Shown: positions 55,801 to 63,802 of the stretch, piece by piece
How positions within the stretch are numbered: the stretch's first letter is position 1
Layout: every line of letters begins with the position of its first letter
Origin: Aliidongia dinghuensis
Lineage (GTDB): Bacteria > Pseudomonadota > Alphaproteobacteria > ATCC43930 > CGMCC-115725
Length of the DNA stretch: 64,000 nucleotides
Direction: 5' to 3'
NCBI RefSeq assembly: GCF_014643535.1
Contig: NZ_BMJQ01000001.1
Span: 372,001-436,000, forward strand
Notes under the pieces: model-generated
The model's input: only the letters and a program-made list of their open reading frames with translations
What the model was told of the DNA's origin: nothing
The model's database searches: none
Translations under genes and position numbers: made by a program

Positions 55801-55986
55801 CGAGGACGCCATCGTGTCGGGGCTGGCGCCCGGCAGCGAGGCACTGACCTGGATCGTCGGGAAGTCGACCTGCGGCAGCGGGGCGACCGGCAGCAGCGGA
55901 TATGCCACGGCACCGACGAGGAACAGCCCCGCCATCAGGAGCGAGGTGGCGATCGGGCGCTTGATGAACGGGGTCGAGATGCTCAC
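52852..55986 (-). CDS. RND multidrug efflux permease, MdtB/C-like
   Basis: A 1044-residue HAE1-type RND pump: [68 protein letters not shown], the proton-relay Asp pair in [36 protein letters not shown] and about twelve membrane segments. It expels drugs, bile-type compounds or solvents through the adaptor encoded upstream. It starts with GTG overlapping the adaptor stop. Only one inner-membrane gene is present here, unlike MdtBC pairs. Confidence 0.95.
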   Translation of the reverse strand: [1044 protein letters not shown]

Positions 55987-57149
55987 TTGGCGGCGTCCCC
56001 CGGCGCCACGACGTCGGCGGTCTGGGATCCCTGCGGTGTGGCGATGACCTTGCCGCCGACCTTGACCTTGTACTGACCGTCGACCACCACGGTCTCACCG
56101 GCGGTGAGACCCTTGTCGACGAGCGCGGTGCCGCCCTGGATCTGGCCGACCGTGACCGTCCGCATCTCGACGGAGTTGTCCGGCCTGATCACCCAGACGA
56201 ACGTGCCGATCGGCCCGCGCTGGATCGTCTGCGCCGGCACGGTGAGGCCGCCCTTGCGTGTGGCGGTGAGCAGGCGCGCCGACACGAACTCGCCGGGCCA
56301 GAGCCGGTTGTCCGGGTTCGGGAAGGTCGCCTTCAGCTTGAGCGTGCCGGTCGTCTGGTCGATCTGATTGTCGATGAGCGCCAAGGTCCCTTCGCCGAGC
56401 TTCGTCGAGTCGTCGGCCGAATAGGCGATGACCTTGAGCGGCGTGCCGCCGGCGCGCGCCTCGTTGATCTGGTCCAGCAGGTTTTCCGGCAGCGTGAAGA
56501 TGACCGAGATCGGATGGGTCTGGGTGATGACCACGAGGCCGCTCGTATCGGTCGCATGCACGATGTTGCCCTGGTCGACCAGCCGGATGCCGGTCAGGCC
56601 GTCGAGCGGCGAGGTGATGGTGGTATAGGCGAGATTGACCTTGGCGGCGTCGATCGCCGCCTGATCGGCCGCGACCTGCGCGGTTTGCTGGTCGACGAGT
56701 GCCCGCTGGGTGTCGAGCACCTGCTGGCTCACGAACTGCTTGCTGATGAGGCCTTCGTCGCGCGTGAGATCGCGCTTCGCGTTGGCGAGCAGCGCCTCGT
56801 CCTTCGCCTTGGCCGCGGTCGCCTGGTCGAGCACTGCGCGATAGGGCCGCGGGTCGATCTGGGCCAGGAGATCGCCGGCCTTGACCTCCTGCCCTTCGGT
56901 GAAGGCGACCTTCTCGAGCTGGCCGTCGACGCGCACTTTCACGGTCACGGTATTGAATGCCGAGACGGTGCCGATGCCGGTCTTGAGGATCGGTACGTCC
57001 TCGGTCTTGACCTTGCCCGAGACGACCGGGACCGGCGGCGGGCCTTCGGCCGGTCCCTCCGCCGAGGCAGGTGCGCGGCCGGCAAACCAGGCGCCACCCG
57101 CCGCGACCAAAGCCACCGCGACTACACCGGGGACCAAAGCCTTACGCAT
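55983..57149 (-). CDS. RND efflux periplasmic adaptor (membrane fusion protein), MdtA-like
   Basis: A 388-residue adaptor with an N-terminal signal anchor (VVAVALVAAGGAWFAG). Barrel-sandwich hybrid: VKVRVDGQLEKVAFTEGQEVKAGDLLAQIDPRPYRAVLDQ, coiled coil ATAAKAKDEALLANAKRDLTRDEGLISKQFVSQQVLDTQRALVDQQTAQV, then SPLDGLTGIRLVDQGNIV. It links the RND pump to an outer-membrane channel; no channel gene is adjacent. It is the first gene of the operon, divergent from a LysR gene. Confidence 0.94.
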   Translation of the reverse strand: MRKALVPGVVAVALVAAGGAWFAGRAPASAEGPAEGPPPVPVVSGKVKTEDVPILKTGIGTVSAFNTVTVKVRVDGQLEKVAFTEGQEVKAGDLLAQIDPRPYRAVLDQATAAKAKDEALLANAKRDLTRDEGLISKQFVSQQVLDTQRALVDQQTAQVAADQAAIDAAKVNLAYTTITSPLDGLTGIRLVDQGNIVHATDTSGLVVITQTHPISVIFTLPENLLDQINEARAGGTPLKVIAYSADDSTKLGEGTLALIDNQIDQTTGTLKLKATFPNPDNRLWPGEFVSARLLTATRKGGLTVPAQTIQRGPIGTFVWVIRPDNSVEMRTVTVGQIQGGTALVDKGLTAGETVVVDGQYKVKVGGKVIATPQGSQTADVVAPGDAAK

Positions 57150-57306
57150 CTCGTTACTCCTGCCGGCCGGCCAGCTGCCCGGCTCGCGAATATTCTGTTG
57201 CGGTCACGTATTCTGTCGCGGTCACGACTGGCTGCCGCCCATTCGCCCCCGGCGGTCGCGCGTGGAACAAAATAGCATCTCTCATGCGGTTTCGAGCGGG
57301 GAACCT

Positions 57307-57320
57307 TTGCTGCACTGCAA
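57307..57320. promoter_or_regulatory. candidate LysR box between the RND operon and its regulator
   Basis: TTGCTGCACTGCAA, an inverted TTGC/GCAA pair, contains a T-N11-A spacing. It lies 158 bp before the adaptor start and 50 bp before the LysR start, in the 220-bp divergent region. Confidence 0.4.
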
Positions 57321-57369
57321 GCTATGAACGGAGCTGGCATAGACCAAATCGATTAATTATATTGCATGC

Positions 57370-58353
57370 ATGAATGCGACGAATATCGCGGCCGTCGATC
57401 TCAACCTATTGAAAGCGTTCGAGGCATTGCTGCGCGAACGGTCGGTGACGCGCGCCGCCGTCTCGATCGGTGTCTCCCAGCCGGCGCTCAGCCATTCCCT
57501 CACGCGATTACGCCATCTGTTCGGGGACGAGCTGTTCGTCCGCCTGCCGCACGGCATGGAGCCGACGCCCAAGGCGCATGAGATTGGAATTCTCGTTGAG
57601 GTGGCACTCGACCGCATTCGCCGGGCGCTCGATCTGCAACACGGCTTCGACCCCGCGACCACCCGCCGCAGCTTTTCCGCGACCATCAGCGAATATGCCG
57701 AGGTGGCGCTCATCGAGCGGCTGATCCGAACGATGGTCGAGCGGGCGCCCAATGCCGACTTGCGCCTGATGCCGCTCGACGTCGCGGCGGCGCCGGAGCA
57801 GCTCGACGGCGGCGGCGTCACGCTCGCCATCGGGCATTTCCGCGACCAGGCGCCGCGCTTCGGCCGCCGCCTGATCTATCGCGACCGGCTGAGCGGCCTC
57901 GTCCATTGCCGCCATCCGGTACTGGCGGAGCCGCTGACGGCCGAGCGCTATGTCGCCTGGCCGCACATCGTCATGTCGCCGTCGGGCAAGGCGATCCGGG
58001 CGATTGACCCGCATCTGGCAGCGCGCGGCCTGAAGCGCCGCGTGGCGGCGACGGTCGGGACCTACCTGGCGCTGCCGCCGGTGCTGCGCACGACGACGAT
58101 GATCGCGACCCTGCCGCGCATCACTGCCGAGGCCCTGCTGCGTCATGCTGACGACCTGGTCCTGATCGACCTGCCGTTCGTCCAGCTGATCGACGTCTCC
58201 ATGGTCTGGCACGTCAAGACCGAGGTGGATCCGGCCGAACGCTGGTTTCGCGACCTCGTCGCCGAGGCGGCGCGCCCCCTGGACAGCGAGATCGAGGCCG
58301 AAGGGCACGGTGCGGCAGCGGCCGATGGCAGTCCGGGCGACGATCGCGGCTGA
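57370..58353 (+). CDS. LysR-family regulator (NodD-like group), divergent from the RND operon
   Basis: A 327-residue LysR protein: VDLNLLKAFEALLRERSVTRAAVSIGVSQPALSHSLTRLRHLFGDELFVRLPHGMEPTPKAHEI is the winged helix typical of the NodD/LeuO-like subgroup; the effector domain follows from about residue 95. It probably controls the divergent efflux operon and itself. The start codon follows a palindromic TGCATGCA with no obvious Shine-Dalgarno. Confidence 0.9.
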   Translation: MNATNIAAVDLNLLKAFEALLRERSVTRAAVSIGVSQPALSHSLTRLRHLFGDELFVRLPHGMEPTPKAHEIGILVEVALDRIRRALDLQHGFDPATTRRSFSATISEYAEVALIERLIRTMVERAPNADLRLMPLDVAAAPEQLDGGGVTLAIGHFRDQAPRFGRRLIYRDRLSGLVHCRHPVLAEPLTAERYVAWPHIVMSPSGKAIRAIDPHLAARGLKRRVAATVGTYLALPPVLRTTTMIATLPRITAEALLRHADDLVLIDLPFVQLIDVSMVWHVKTEVDPAERWFRDLVAEAARPLDSEIEAEGHGAAAADGSPGDDRG

Positions 58354-58604
58354 AGAGTTTCGACGTGCGGCAGGCCAAGCGGGCGCTCTGCACCATGTGC
58401 ATCGGCGTGGGCCAGCGCATCGCGATGGTTATTGAGCGTGTGTAATTAATCATCGATCAAGTTAAGGTGGTGCCGGGGTGCGTTCGGCCGCCGGTCAACC
58501 GCCGGAAGGGTCAACCGCCGGAAGAACGGTGGTGCACCACCCTCGTGCGCGGACCCGGCCGCAAGGGTTCTCCGCCAGACAGGTCGGGCAGGGAGGTCGG
58601 GTCG

Positions 58605-61451
58605 TTGCTCCTGGGGATCATTCGCACACAAGAACGCGCGGCCATCGGTCTGGCAGGCCTCGCGCTGGTCGTGATCATGAGCGGCAGCCTGGCGCTGGCG
58701 CTCCGTGCCCAGAACGCTGTTGCAGAGCGCGAGGCCTGGGTCCGGCACACCTACGAGGTGATCGACAAGCTGGCTGCGCTGCGCATCGCCATCACCGATG
58801 CCGAAACGAGCGTGCGCGGCTACGACCTCACCGGCGACGACCGGTTCCTGTCGGCGCTGGCCAAGGCCAATGCCGAGCTCGATCGCCTGCCGGCCGAGCT
58901 CGACGCCGAGGTGGCCGACAATCCGGTGCAGCATGAAAGGGTGCATCGCCTGGTCGAGCTGATCGCCGAGCGCCGCGACGGGTTCACGCAGGGCATTGCG
59001 CGCTTTCAGGCGAATGGCGCCAAACCGATCACGACTCCTTCGCCGTCGGGCAAGGGGGTCACCGTGATGGCGGAGATCCGGGGGCTCATCGACACGATGC
59101 GCCGGACTGAACTGGATCTGCTGGCCGAACGCTCCGCGGCTACCGATAGCGCCAGACGGCAGGGCCTCTGGATCTTCCTCGGTGCCGGCCTGGTCATGCT
59201 GCTGGTGATCGCGGCCGCCCTGCTGCTGGTGCGGCGCGAAACGATCCGCCGGGCCGCGGCCGAGGAGGAGGGCCACGCCCGCGAACGGTTGCTCCAGATG
59301 ATCTTCGACACGGTGCGGGTCGGCATCGGGCTCGTCGGGCCGGACGGCAATCTGCGCCGGATGAACGCGGCCTTCATGACCCTGATGGGCGAGAGCGAGG
59401 CCGAGCTCGTCGGCCGGCGACCCGCTTTGTTCGACGAATTCGCCGCCCCCGGCGTCGCGAAGCGTCTGATCGTGCAGCGTCCCGACGGCACCACCCGGAC
59501 CGTGCTCGCGGTCGCGAGCGGCGTCGTCGACGAGACGAACGGGGTCCGGCTCAAATCGATCACCGACATCACCGCCCTCGAGCAGGCCCAGCAGGAGCTG
59601 GCGGCAAGCCATCAGCGGCTCGCGGCCGTCAACGACAGCGTGCTCGACGCCATCGTCACGGTCAATCCGTCGGGCTCGATCGAGAGCTTCAACCGCGCGG
59701 CAGAGACGATCTTCGGCTACCCGGCCGACGAGGTCCTCAGGCGCAACGTGCGCATGCTCATGCCCGAGCCCTTTGCCTCCGCGCACGACGGCTATATCGA
59801 GCGCTATCTCGAGACCGGCTTCTCGTCGATCATGGGCGTGGTGCGCGAGGTCGAGGGGTTGCGCTCCGACGGCACGATCTTCCCGATGGAGATCGCGCTG
59901 ACCGAGACCGTGCTGCGCGGCCAGCGCCTGTTCGTGGCCGCAATCCGCGACATCACCGAAAAGCGTGCGCTCGAGCGGGTGAAGAACGAGTTCGTGTCGA
60001 CCGTGAGCCACGAGCTCCGGACTCCGCTCACCTCGATCTCGGGCGCGCTCGCCCTCATGGCCAAAGGCACGGCGGGTGCGCTGCCCGACAAGGCGCAAAG
60101 CCTGGTCGCGATCGCGCGCTCGAACTGCGACCGGCTGGTCCGCCTCATCAACGACATCCTCGACCTGGAACGCATCGAGGCCGGCAAGCTCGTGTTCGAG
60201 TTCGCGGGCGTGTCGGTCCCGCGGCTCATCGAGCGGGCGGTCGCCGAGAACCTGGACTATGCCGCGAAATTCCAGGTCACGCTGCAGGTGGTCGGCGACC
60301 TGTTCGAGGCCGAGGTCTGGGGCGATGAACATCGCCTCTTGCAGGTGCTGACCAATTTGATCTCGAACGCCGTCAAGTTCTCGCCGGCCGGCAGCACGGT
60401 CGAGATCGTGCCGCAACGCTCGTCCGGCATGGTCCATCTGGCGGTCGTCGACCATGGCCGCGGTATTCCGGACGCGTTCAAGCCGCGCATCTTCCAGAAA
60501 TTTGCCCAGGCCGACGCATCGGACAGCCGCCAGAAGGGCGGCACGGGACTGGGCCTGTCGATCGTCAAGTCGATCATCGAACGCCACGGCGGGCGTATCG
60601 GCTTCGAGTCCGAATGGGGTGCTGGTTCGACCTTCTTCGTCGACCTGCCCGAAAAGCGCGGGCGCCTGACCGACCTGGCGCTGCCGGAAGGCGGCGACAA
60701 GCGGGTGCTGATCTGCGAGGACGACGACGGCGTGGCGCAGATCCTGAGGGTGCAGCTGGCCGAGGCGGGCTATGCGCCGATCCGCGCCGCCACGGCCGAC
60801 GAAACCATGCGCCTGCTCGATGCCGGCCGTTTTGATGCCATGACGCTCGACCTGCGCCTGCCCGACGGCGACGGCATCGCCATGCTGCGCCGGATCCGCG
60901 CCGACGAGCGCCACGCCAACATGCCGGTCATCGTGATCTCGGCCTGTCTCGACGAACGGGCCGCGGACCACGCGCTTGTCGGCAATGTGCTGGGCGTCGT
61001 CGACTGGATCGGCAAGCCGGTCGAAAGCGACCGTCTGCGCCACGCGCTCGACCTGGCGCGCCGCCGCGCGGGCAAGCCGCGCGTGCTCCATGTCGAGGAC
61101 GATCCGGACATCGTGAAGCTGGTCGAATATGCGCTGCGCGACCAGGCCGACGTGGTTGCGGCCCCCTCGCTGTTCGAGGCACGCCGGCGGCTCGAGGGCG
61201 GCGACATCGATCTCGTGATCCTCGACGTGGGCCTGGTCGACGGTTCGGGCCTGGCGCTGCTCGACGACGTCAAGGCCATCAACGGCGACCGGTCGCCACC
61301 AACCGTGCTGTTCTCGGCGCAGGAGGTCGATCCCGCCCGGCACGACGAGCTCGTCGCCGTGCTGGTCAAGTCGCAGAGCACGATCGACCAGTTGGCAAGC
61401 GTGATCCGCGAGCAGCTCGAGATGCGAGCGAACGGTGCGGCCGAGAGCTGA
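58605..61451 (+). CDS. membrane hybrid histidine kinase: CHASE3, two PAS, HisKA/HATPase, two receivers
   Basis: A protein of about 948 residues from a TTG at 58605 with AGGGAGG 8 bases upstream; an in-frame GTG at 58467 adds 46 unlikely residues. Order: membrane helix (AAIGLAGLALVVIMSGSLALAL), CHASE3 (HTYEVIDKLAALRIAITDAETSVRGYDLTGDDRF), second helix (IFLGAGLVMLLVIAAALLLV), two PAS domains, HisKA with FVSTVSHELRTPLTS, an HATPase with NAVKFSPAG, then two receivers (ICEDDDG...LDLRLPDG and HVEDDPD...LDVGLVDG). No adjacent response-regulator gene; Rrf2 follows. Confidence 0.88.
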   Translation: MLLGIIRTQERAAIGLAGLALVVIMSGSLALALRAQNAVAEREAWVRHTYEVIDKLAALRIAITDAETSVRGYDLTGDDRFLSALAKANAELDRLPAELDAEVADNPVQHERVHRLVELIAERRDGFTQGIARFQANGAKPITTPSPSGKGVTVMAEIRGLIDTMRRTELDLLAERSAATDSARRQGLWIFLGAGLVMLLVIAAALLLVRRETIRRAAAEEEGHARERLLQMIFDTVRVGIGLVGPDGNLRRMNAAFMTLMGESEAELVGRRPALFDEFAAPGVAKRLIVQRPDGTTRTVLAVASGVVDETNGVRLKSITDITALEQAQQELAASHQRLAAVNDSVLDAIVTVNPSGSIESFNRAAETIFGYPADEVLRRNVRMLMPEPFASAHDGYIERYLETGFSSIMGVVREVEGLRSDGTIFPMEIALTETVLRGQRLFVAAIRDITEKRALERVKNEFVSTVSHELRTPLTSISGALALMAKGTAGALPDKAQSLVAIARSNCDRLVRLINDILDLERIEAGKLVFEFAGVSVPRLIERAVAENLDYAAKFQVTLQVVGDLFEAEVWGDEHRLLQVLTNLISNAVKFSPAGSTVEIVPQRSSGMVHLAVVDHGRGIPDAFKPRIFQKFAQADASDSRQKGGTGLGLSIVKSIIERHGGRIGFESEWGAGSTFFVDLPEKRGRLTDLALPEGGDKRVLICEDDDGVAQILRVQLAEAGYAPIRAATADETMRLLDAGRFDAMTLDLRLPDGDGIAMLRRIRADERHANMPVIVISACLDERAADHALVGNVLGVVDWIGKPVESDRLRHALDLARRRAGKPRVLHVEDDPDIVKLVEYALRDQADVVAAPSLFEARRRLEGGDIDLVILDVGLVDGSGLALLDDVKAINGDRSPPTVLFSAQEVDPARHDELVAVLVKSQSTIDQLASVIREQLEMRANGAAES

Positions 61452-61497
61452 TTTCCACGTGCCGATCATGTAAGATGACGGCAATCGCGCAAACAGG

Positions 61498-62031
61498 ATG
61501 GTGGGGAGACGCGTTTTGACGATGCCGGCGAGTAACGGGGCAGAAACCGAGCAGGACGCGGAAGCCTTGCTGCGGGGATTGGCCGCCTGGCTGCCCCGGC
61601 GCTTCCTGCTCGCGATCGACATCATGCTCGACGTGGCGTTCAACGGCGCCAGCGGCCCGCTGCCGGCCGCTGAGCTCGGCCAGCGCCAGGGGCTCGAGAC
61701 GCGCAAGCTCGAGGCGATCCTGCAGCGCCTGTCGCGGGCCGGCCTCTTGAAGAGCGTGCGCGGCCCGAACGGCGGCTATCTCCTGGGCAGCGAGCGCGGC
61801 AGCATCACGGTCGGTGCCATCGCGCGCGCCATGATGGGCCAGGACAAGCCGACGCCGTTCACGGAATCGCCGTCGCCGACCATGCGCAAAGTCGTGCTGC
61901 CGATGGTCGAGCGGGTGCATGAACTGGTGCTGGCCGAATTCGACCGGGTGAGCCTGACCGAGCTCTGTCGCCTGAGCCGGCTCGCGGGCCTTGCCAGCAA
62001 GTGCGACGGCATCGTCGATTTCGTGATCTGA
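61498..62031 (+). CDS. Rrf2-family transcriptional regulator
   Basis: A 177-residue regulator: winged helix FLLAIDIMLDVAFNGASGPLPAAELGQRQGLETRKLEAILQRLSRAGLLKSVRGPNGGYLLGSERGSITVGAIARAMMG is the Rrf2 signature. The cluster-binding Cys triplet of IscR/NsrR is not present; only two cysteines remain near the C-terminus (ELCRLSRLAGLASKC). An ATG at 61522 is an alternative start. It follows the kinase gene by 46 bp and may be cotranscribed. Confidence 0.82.
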   Translation: MVGRRVLTMPASNGAETEQDAEALLRGLAAWLPRRFLLAIDIMLDVAFNGASGPLPAAELGQRQGLETRKLEAILQRLSRAGLLKSVRGPNGGYLLGSERGSITVGAIARAMMGQDKPTPFTESPSPTMRKVVLPMVERVHELVLAEFDRVSLTELCRLSRLAGLASKCDGIVDFVI

Positions 62032-62076
62032 AGCACGGATTGCGGCCGGCTCGCTGCGAGCGGAAGCCCGCGGCGG

Positions 62077-62661
62077 CTAAACCACGCCGCCGGCCAATGC
62101 GCCCAGGATCGCGCGGATCACCACCTCGGCGCGCGGCGTCAGGTCCGCGCCTCCGGTCTCGGCCACGAGGTGCGGATGGTGGAAGCGGATGGTAGCGTCG
62201 AGCACGAGGCGGGTCGCGGCCTCGAGGTCGGCGACGCGGAACTCGCCGGTGGCGATGCCGTCGGAAATCAACTTGCGAACCATCTGGATCAGATGGTCCA
62301 AGTGGTGGGTCGCCACGTCCCGCGCATCCCCGATCAGGCCTTGGTAGGCTCGGAACATCTCCGGGTCGTCCAGCACCTTGCGGCGCTTCGTCTCCATGAG
62401 CGTCATGCACCATTGGTGGAGCCGCTCACCCGCCGGGCCTTCGGCCGCCACGATCGCGTCGAGCGGTGCCGTGACGCGCGCGAGCCAGCGCTCGACGATG
62501 GCGTTCCGGAGCGCGCCCTTGCTGTCGAAGAAGCGATAGACGTTGGCGTGGCTCATGCCGAGGCTGCGCGCCACGTCGACTACGGCGACCTTGTCCGGCC
62601 CATGGCGGCGCAGCAGGGCCTCGGTCGCTTCCAGAATGCGCTCGCGCGTCGCCTCGCTCAC
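62077..62661 (-). CDS. TetR/AcrR-family transcriptional regulator
   Basis: A 194-residue TetR protein: ATRERILEATEALLRRHGPDKVAVVDVARSLGMSHANVYRFFDSKGALRNAIVERWL is the DNA-binding domain; the ligand domain follows. GTG 62661 is the start nearest the conserved domain. It lies 64 bp downstream of an aldo/keto reductase gene on the same strand. A perfect 8-bp inverted repeat upstream of that gene (63762-63780) is its likely operator. Confidence 0.9.
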   Translation of the reverse strand: MSEATRERILEATEALLRRHGPDKVAVVDVARSLGMSHANVYRFFDSKGALRNAIVERWLARVTAPLDAIVAAEGPAGERLHQWCMTLMETKRRKVLDDPEMFRAYQGLIGDARDVATHHLDHLIQMVRKLISDGIATGEFRVADLEAATRLVLDATIRFHHPHLVAETGGADLTPRAEVVIRAILGALAGGVV

Positions 62662-62725
62662 GATGGGCCGATCTTTCTCCTGCCGTGCGGCTGATCTTCC
62701 GCACGACAGGAGAGTAGGCCGTCCG

Positions 62726-63712
62726 CTAGCCGTTGAGGAGCGCCATATGCGCGGCGGCGTAGCGCGTGCCGGCCACTTGATCCGGCCGGACGATGCTCTC
62801 GAGTTCGGCGAGGTCGGCCGCGGTGAGCGTGAGGTCGGTCGCGGCGATCGCCTCGGCGAGGCGCGACCGCCGCTTGGTGCCGACGAGCGGGACGACGTCC
62901 GGCCCGCGCGAGAGCGCCCAGGCGATCGCCACCTGGGCCGGCGTCGTGCCGCGTGCCGCGGCGAAGGCGGCGAGCGCCTCGACGATGGCGTGGTTCTTCG
63001 CCAGATTCTCGCCGGCGAAGCGGGGCGCATGGCCGCGGAAGTCGCCGGCCTCGAACGTCTGGCCCGGCTTGACGTCGCCGCCCAGGAGGCCGCGCGACAG
63101 CACGCCATAGGCGACGAGCGAGACGCCGAGTTCGCGCAGCGTCGGCAGTACCTCCGCCTCGATCTCCCGATCGATGAGCGAATATTCGATCTCGAGGGCG
63201 GCGATCGGATGGATCTTGTGCGCCCGGCGGATCGTCGCGGCCGACGCCTCCGACAGGCCGATGTGCCGGACGTAGCCAGCCTTCACCATGTCGGCGATGG
63301 CGCCGACGGTCTCCTCGACCGGCACGGCCGGGTCGATGCGCGCCGGCTGGTAGAGGTCGACATGATCGGTGCCGAGCCGTTGCAGCGTATAGGTCAGGAA
63401 CGTCTTGAGCGCCGCCGGCCGGGCGTCGAAGCCGACGAAGCTGCCGTCAGGCCCCCGGAGTGCTCCGAACTTGACCGCGACGAAGGCCTGGTCGCGCCGG
63501 CCGCGAATGGCTTCGCGCACCAGGCTCTCGTTATGGCCCATGCCGTAGAAGTCGCCCGTATTGAGCAGATTGATGCCGGCGTCGAGCGCCGCCCGGATGG
63601 TCGCCACGCTCTCCTGGTCGTCGGCCGCGCCGTAGACGCCCGACATGCCCATGCAGCCGAGGCCGATGGCCGAAACGCGGGGACCGTTGGTCCCGAGAAA
63701 CCGCTGTTGCAT
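62726..63712 (-). CDS. aldo/keto reductase
   Basis: A 328-residue TIM-barrel NADPH reductase: MQQRFLGTNGPRVSAIGLGCMGMSGVYG, DAGINLLNTGDFYGMGHNESLV (Asp and Tyr of the tetrad), FVAVKFG (Lys), HIGLSEASAATIRRAH, and TPAQVAIAWALSRGPDVVPLVGTKR. The tetrad His position reads LYQPARIDP where many relatives have QHR, so the His is replaced by Ala. It is the first gene of an AKR-TetR operon with GGGAGC upstream of the ATG. Substrate unknown. Confidence 0.92.
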   Translation of the reverse strand: MQQRFLGTNGPRVSAIGLGCMGMSGVYGAADDQESVATIRAALDAGINLLNTGDFYGMGHNESLVREAIRGRRDQAFVAVKFGALRGPDGSFVGFDARPAALKTFLTYTLQRLGTDHVDLYQPARIDPAVPVEETVGAIADMVKAGYVRHIGLSEASAATIRRAHKIHPIAALEIEYSLIDREIEAEVLPTLRELGVSLVAYGVLSRGLLGGDVKPGQTFEAGDFRGHAPRFAGENLAKNHAIVEALAAFAAARGTTPAQVAIAWALSRGPDVVPLVGTKRRSRLAEAIAATDLTLTAADLAELESIVRPDQVAGTRYAAAHMALLNG

Positions 63713-63761
63713 TTGGGTGCTCCCATGATTGCCCGACCCGGCAAATGGGACCGAACTGACA

Positions 63762-63780
63762 AATTACAAGATTTGTAATT
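63762..63780. promoter_or_regulatory. palindromic operator of the AKR-TetR operon
   Basis: AATTACAA-GAT-TTGTAATT, a perfect 8-bp inverted repeat with a 3-base spacer, 50 bp upstream of the aldo/keto reductase start and embedded in an AT-rich stretch. Size and symmetry match TetR-type operators. Confidence 0.75.
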
Positions 63781-63802
63781 CATAAAATTCGAATGCCGTG
63801 CC

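Noticed and set aside
53947..56076. 709-codon + strand frame across the RND pump
   Set aside because: Extreme Arg/Asp/His content and no homology-like features; the RND pump is unambiguous.
58446..61706. 1086-codon open frame on the minus strand opposite the CHASE3 kinase
   Set aside because: Same antisense effect: the composition is His/Asp/Arg-rich and lacks any motif; the + strand has ordered kinase domains and a ribosome site.
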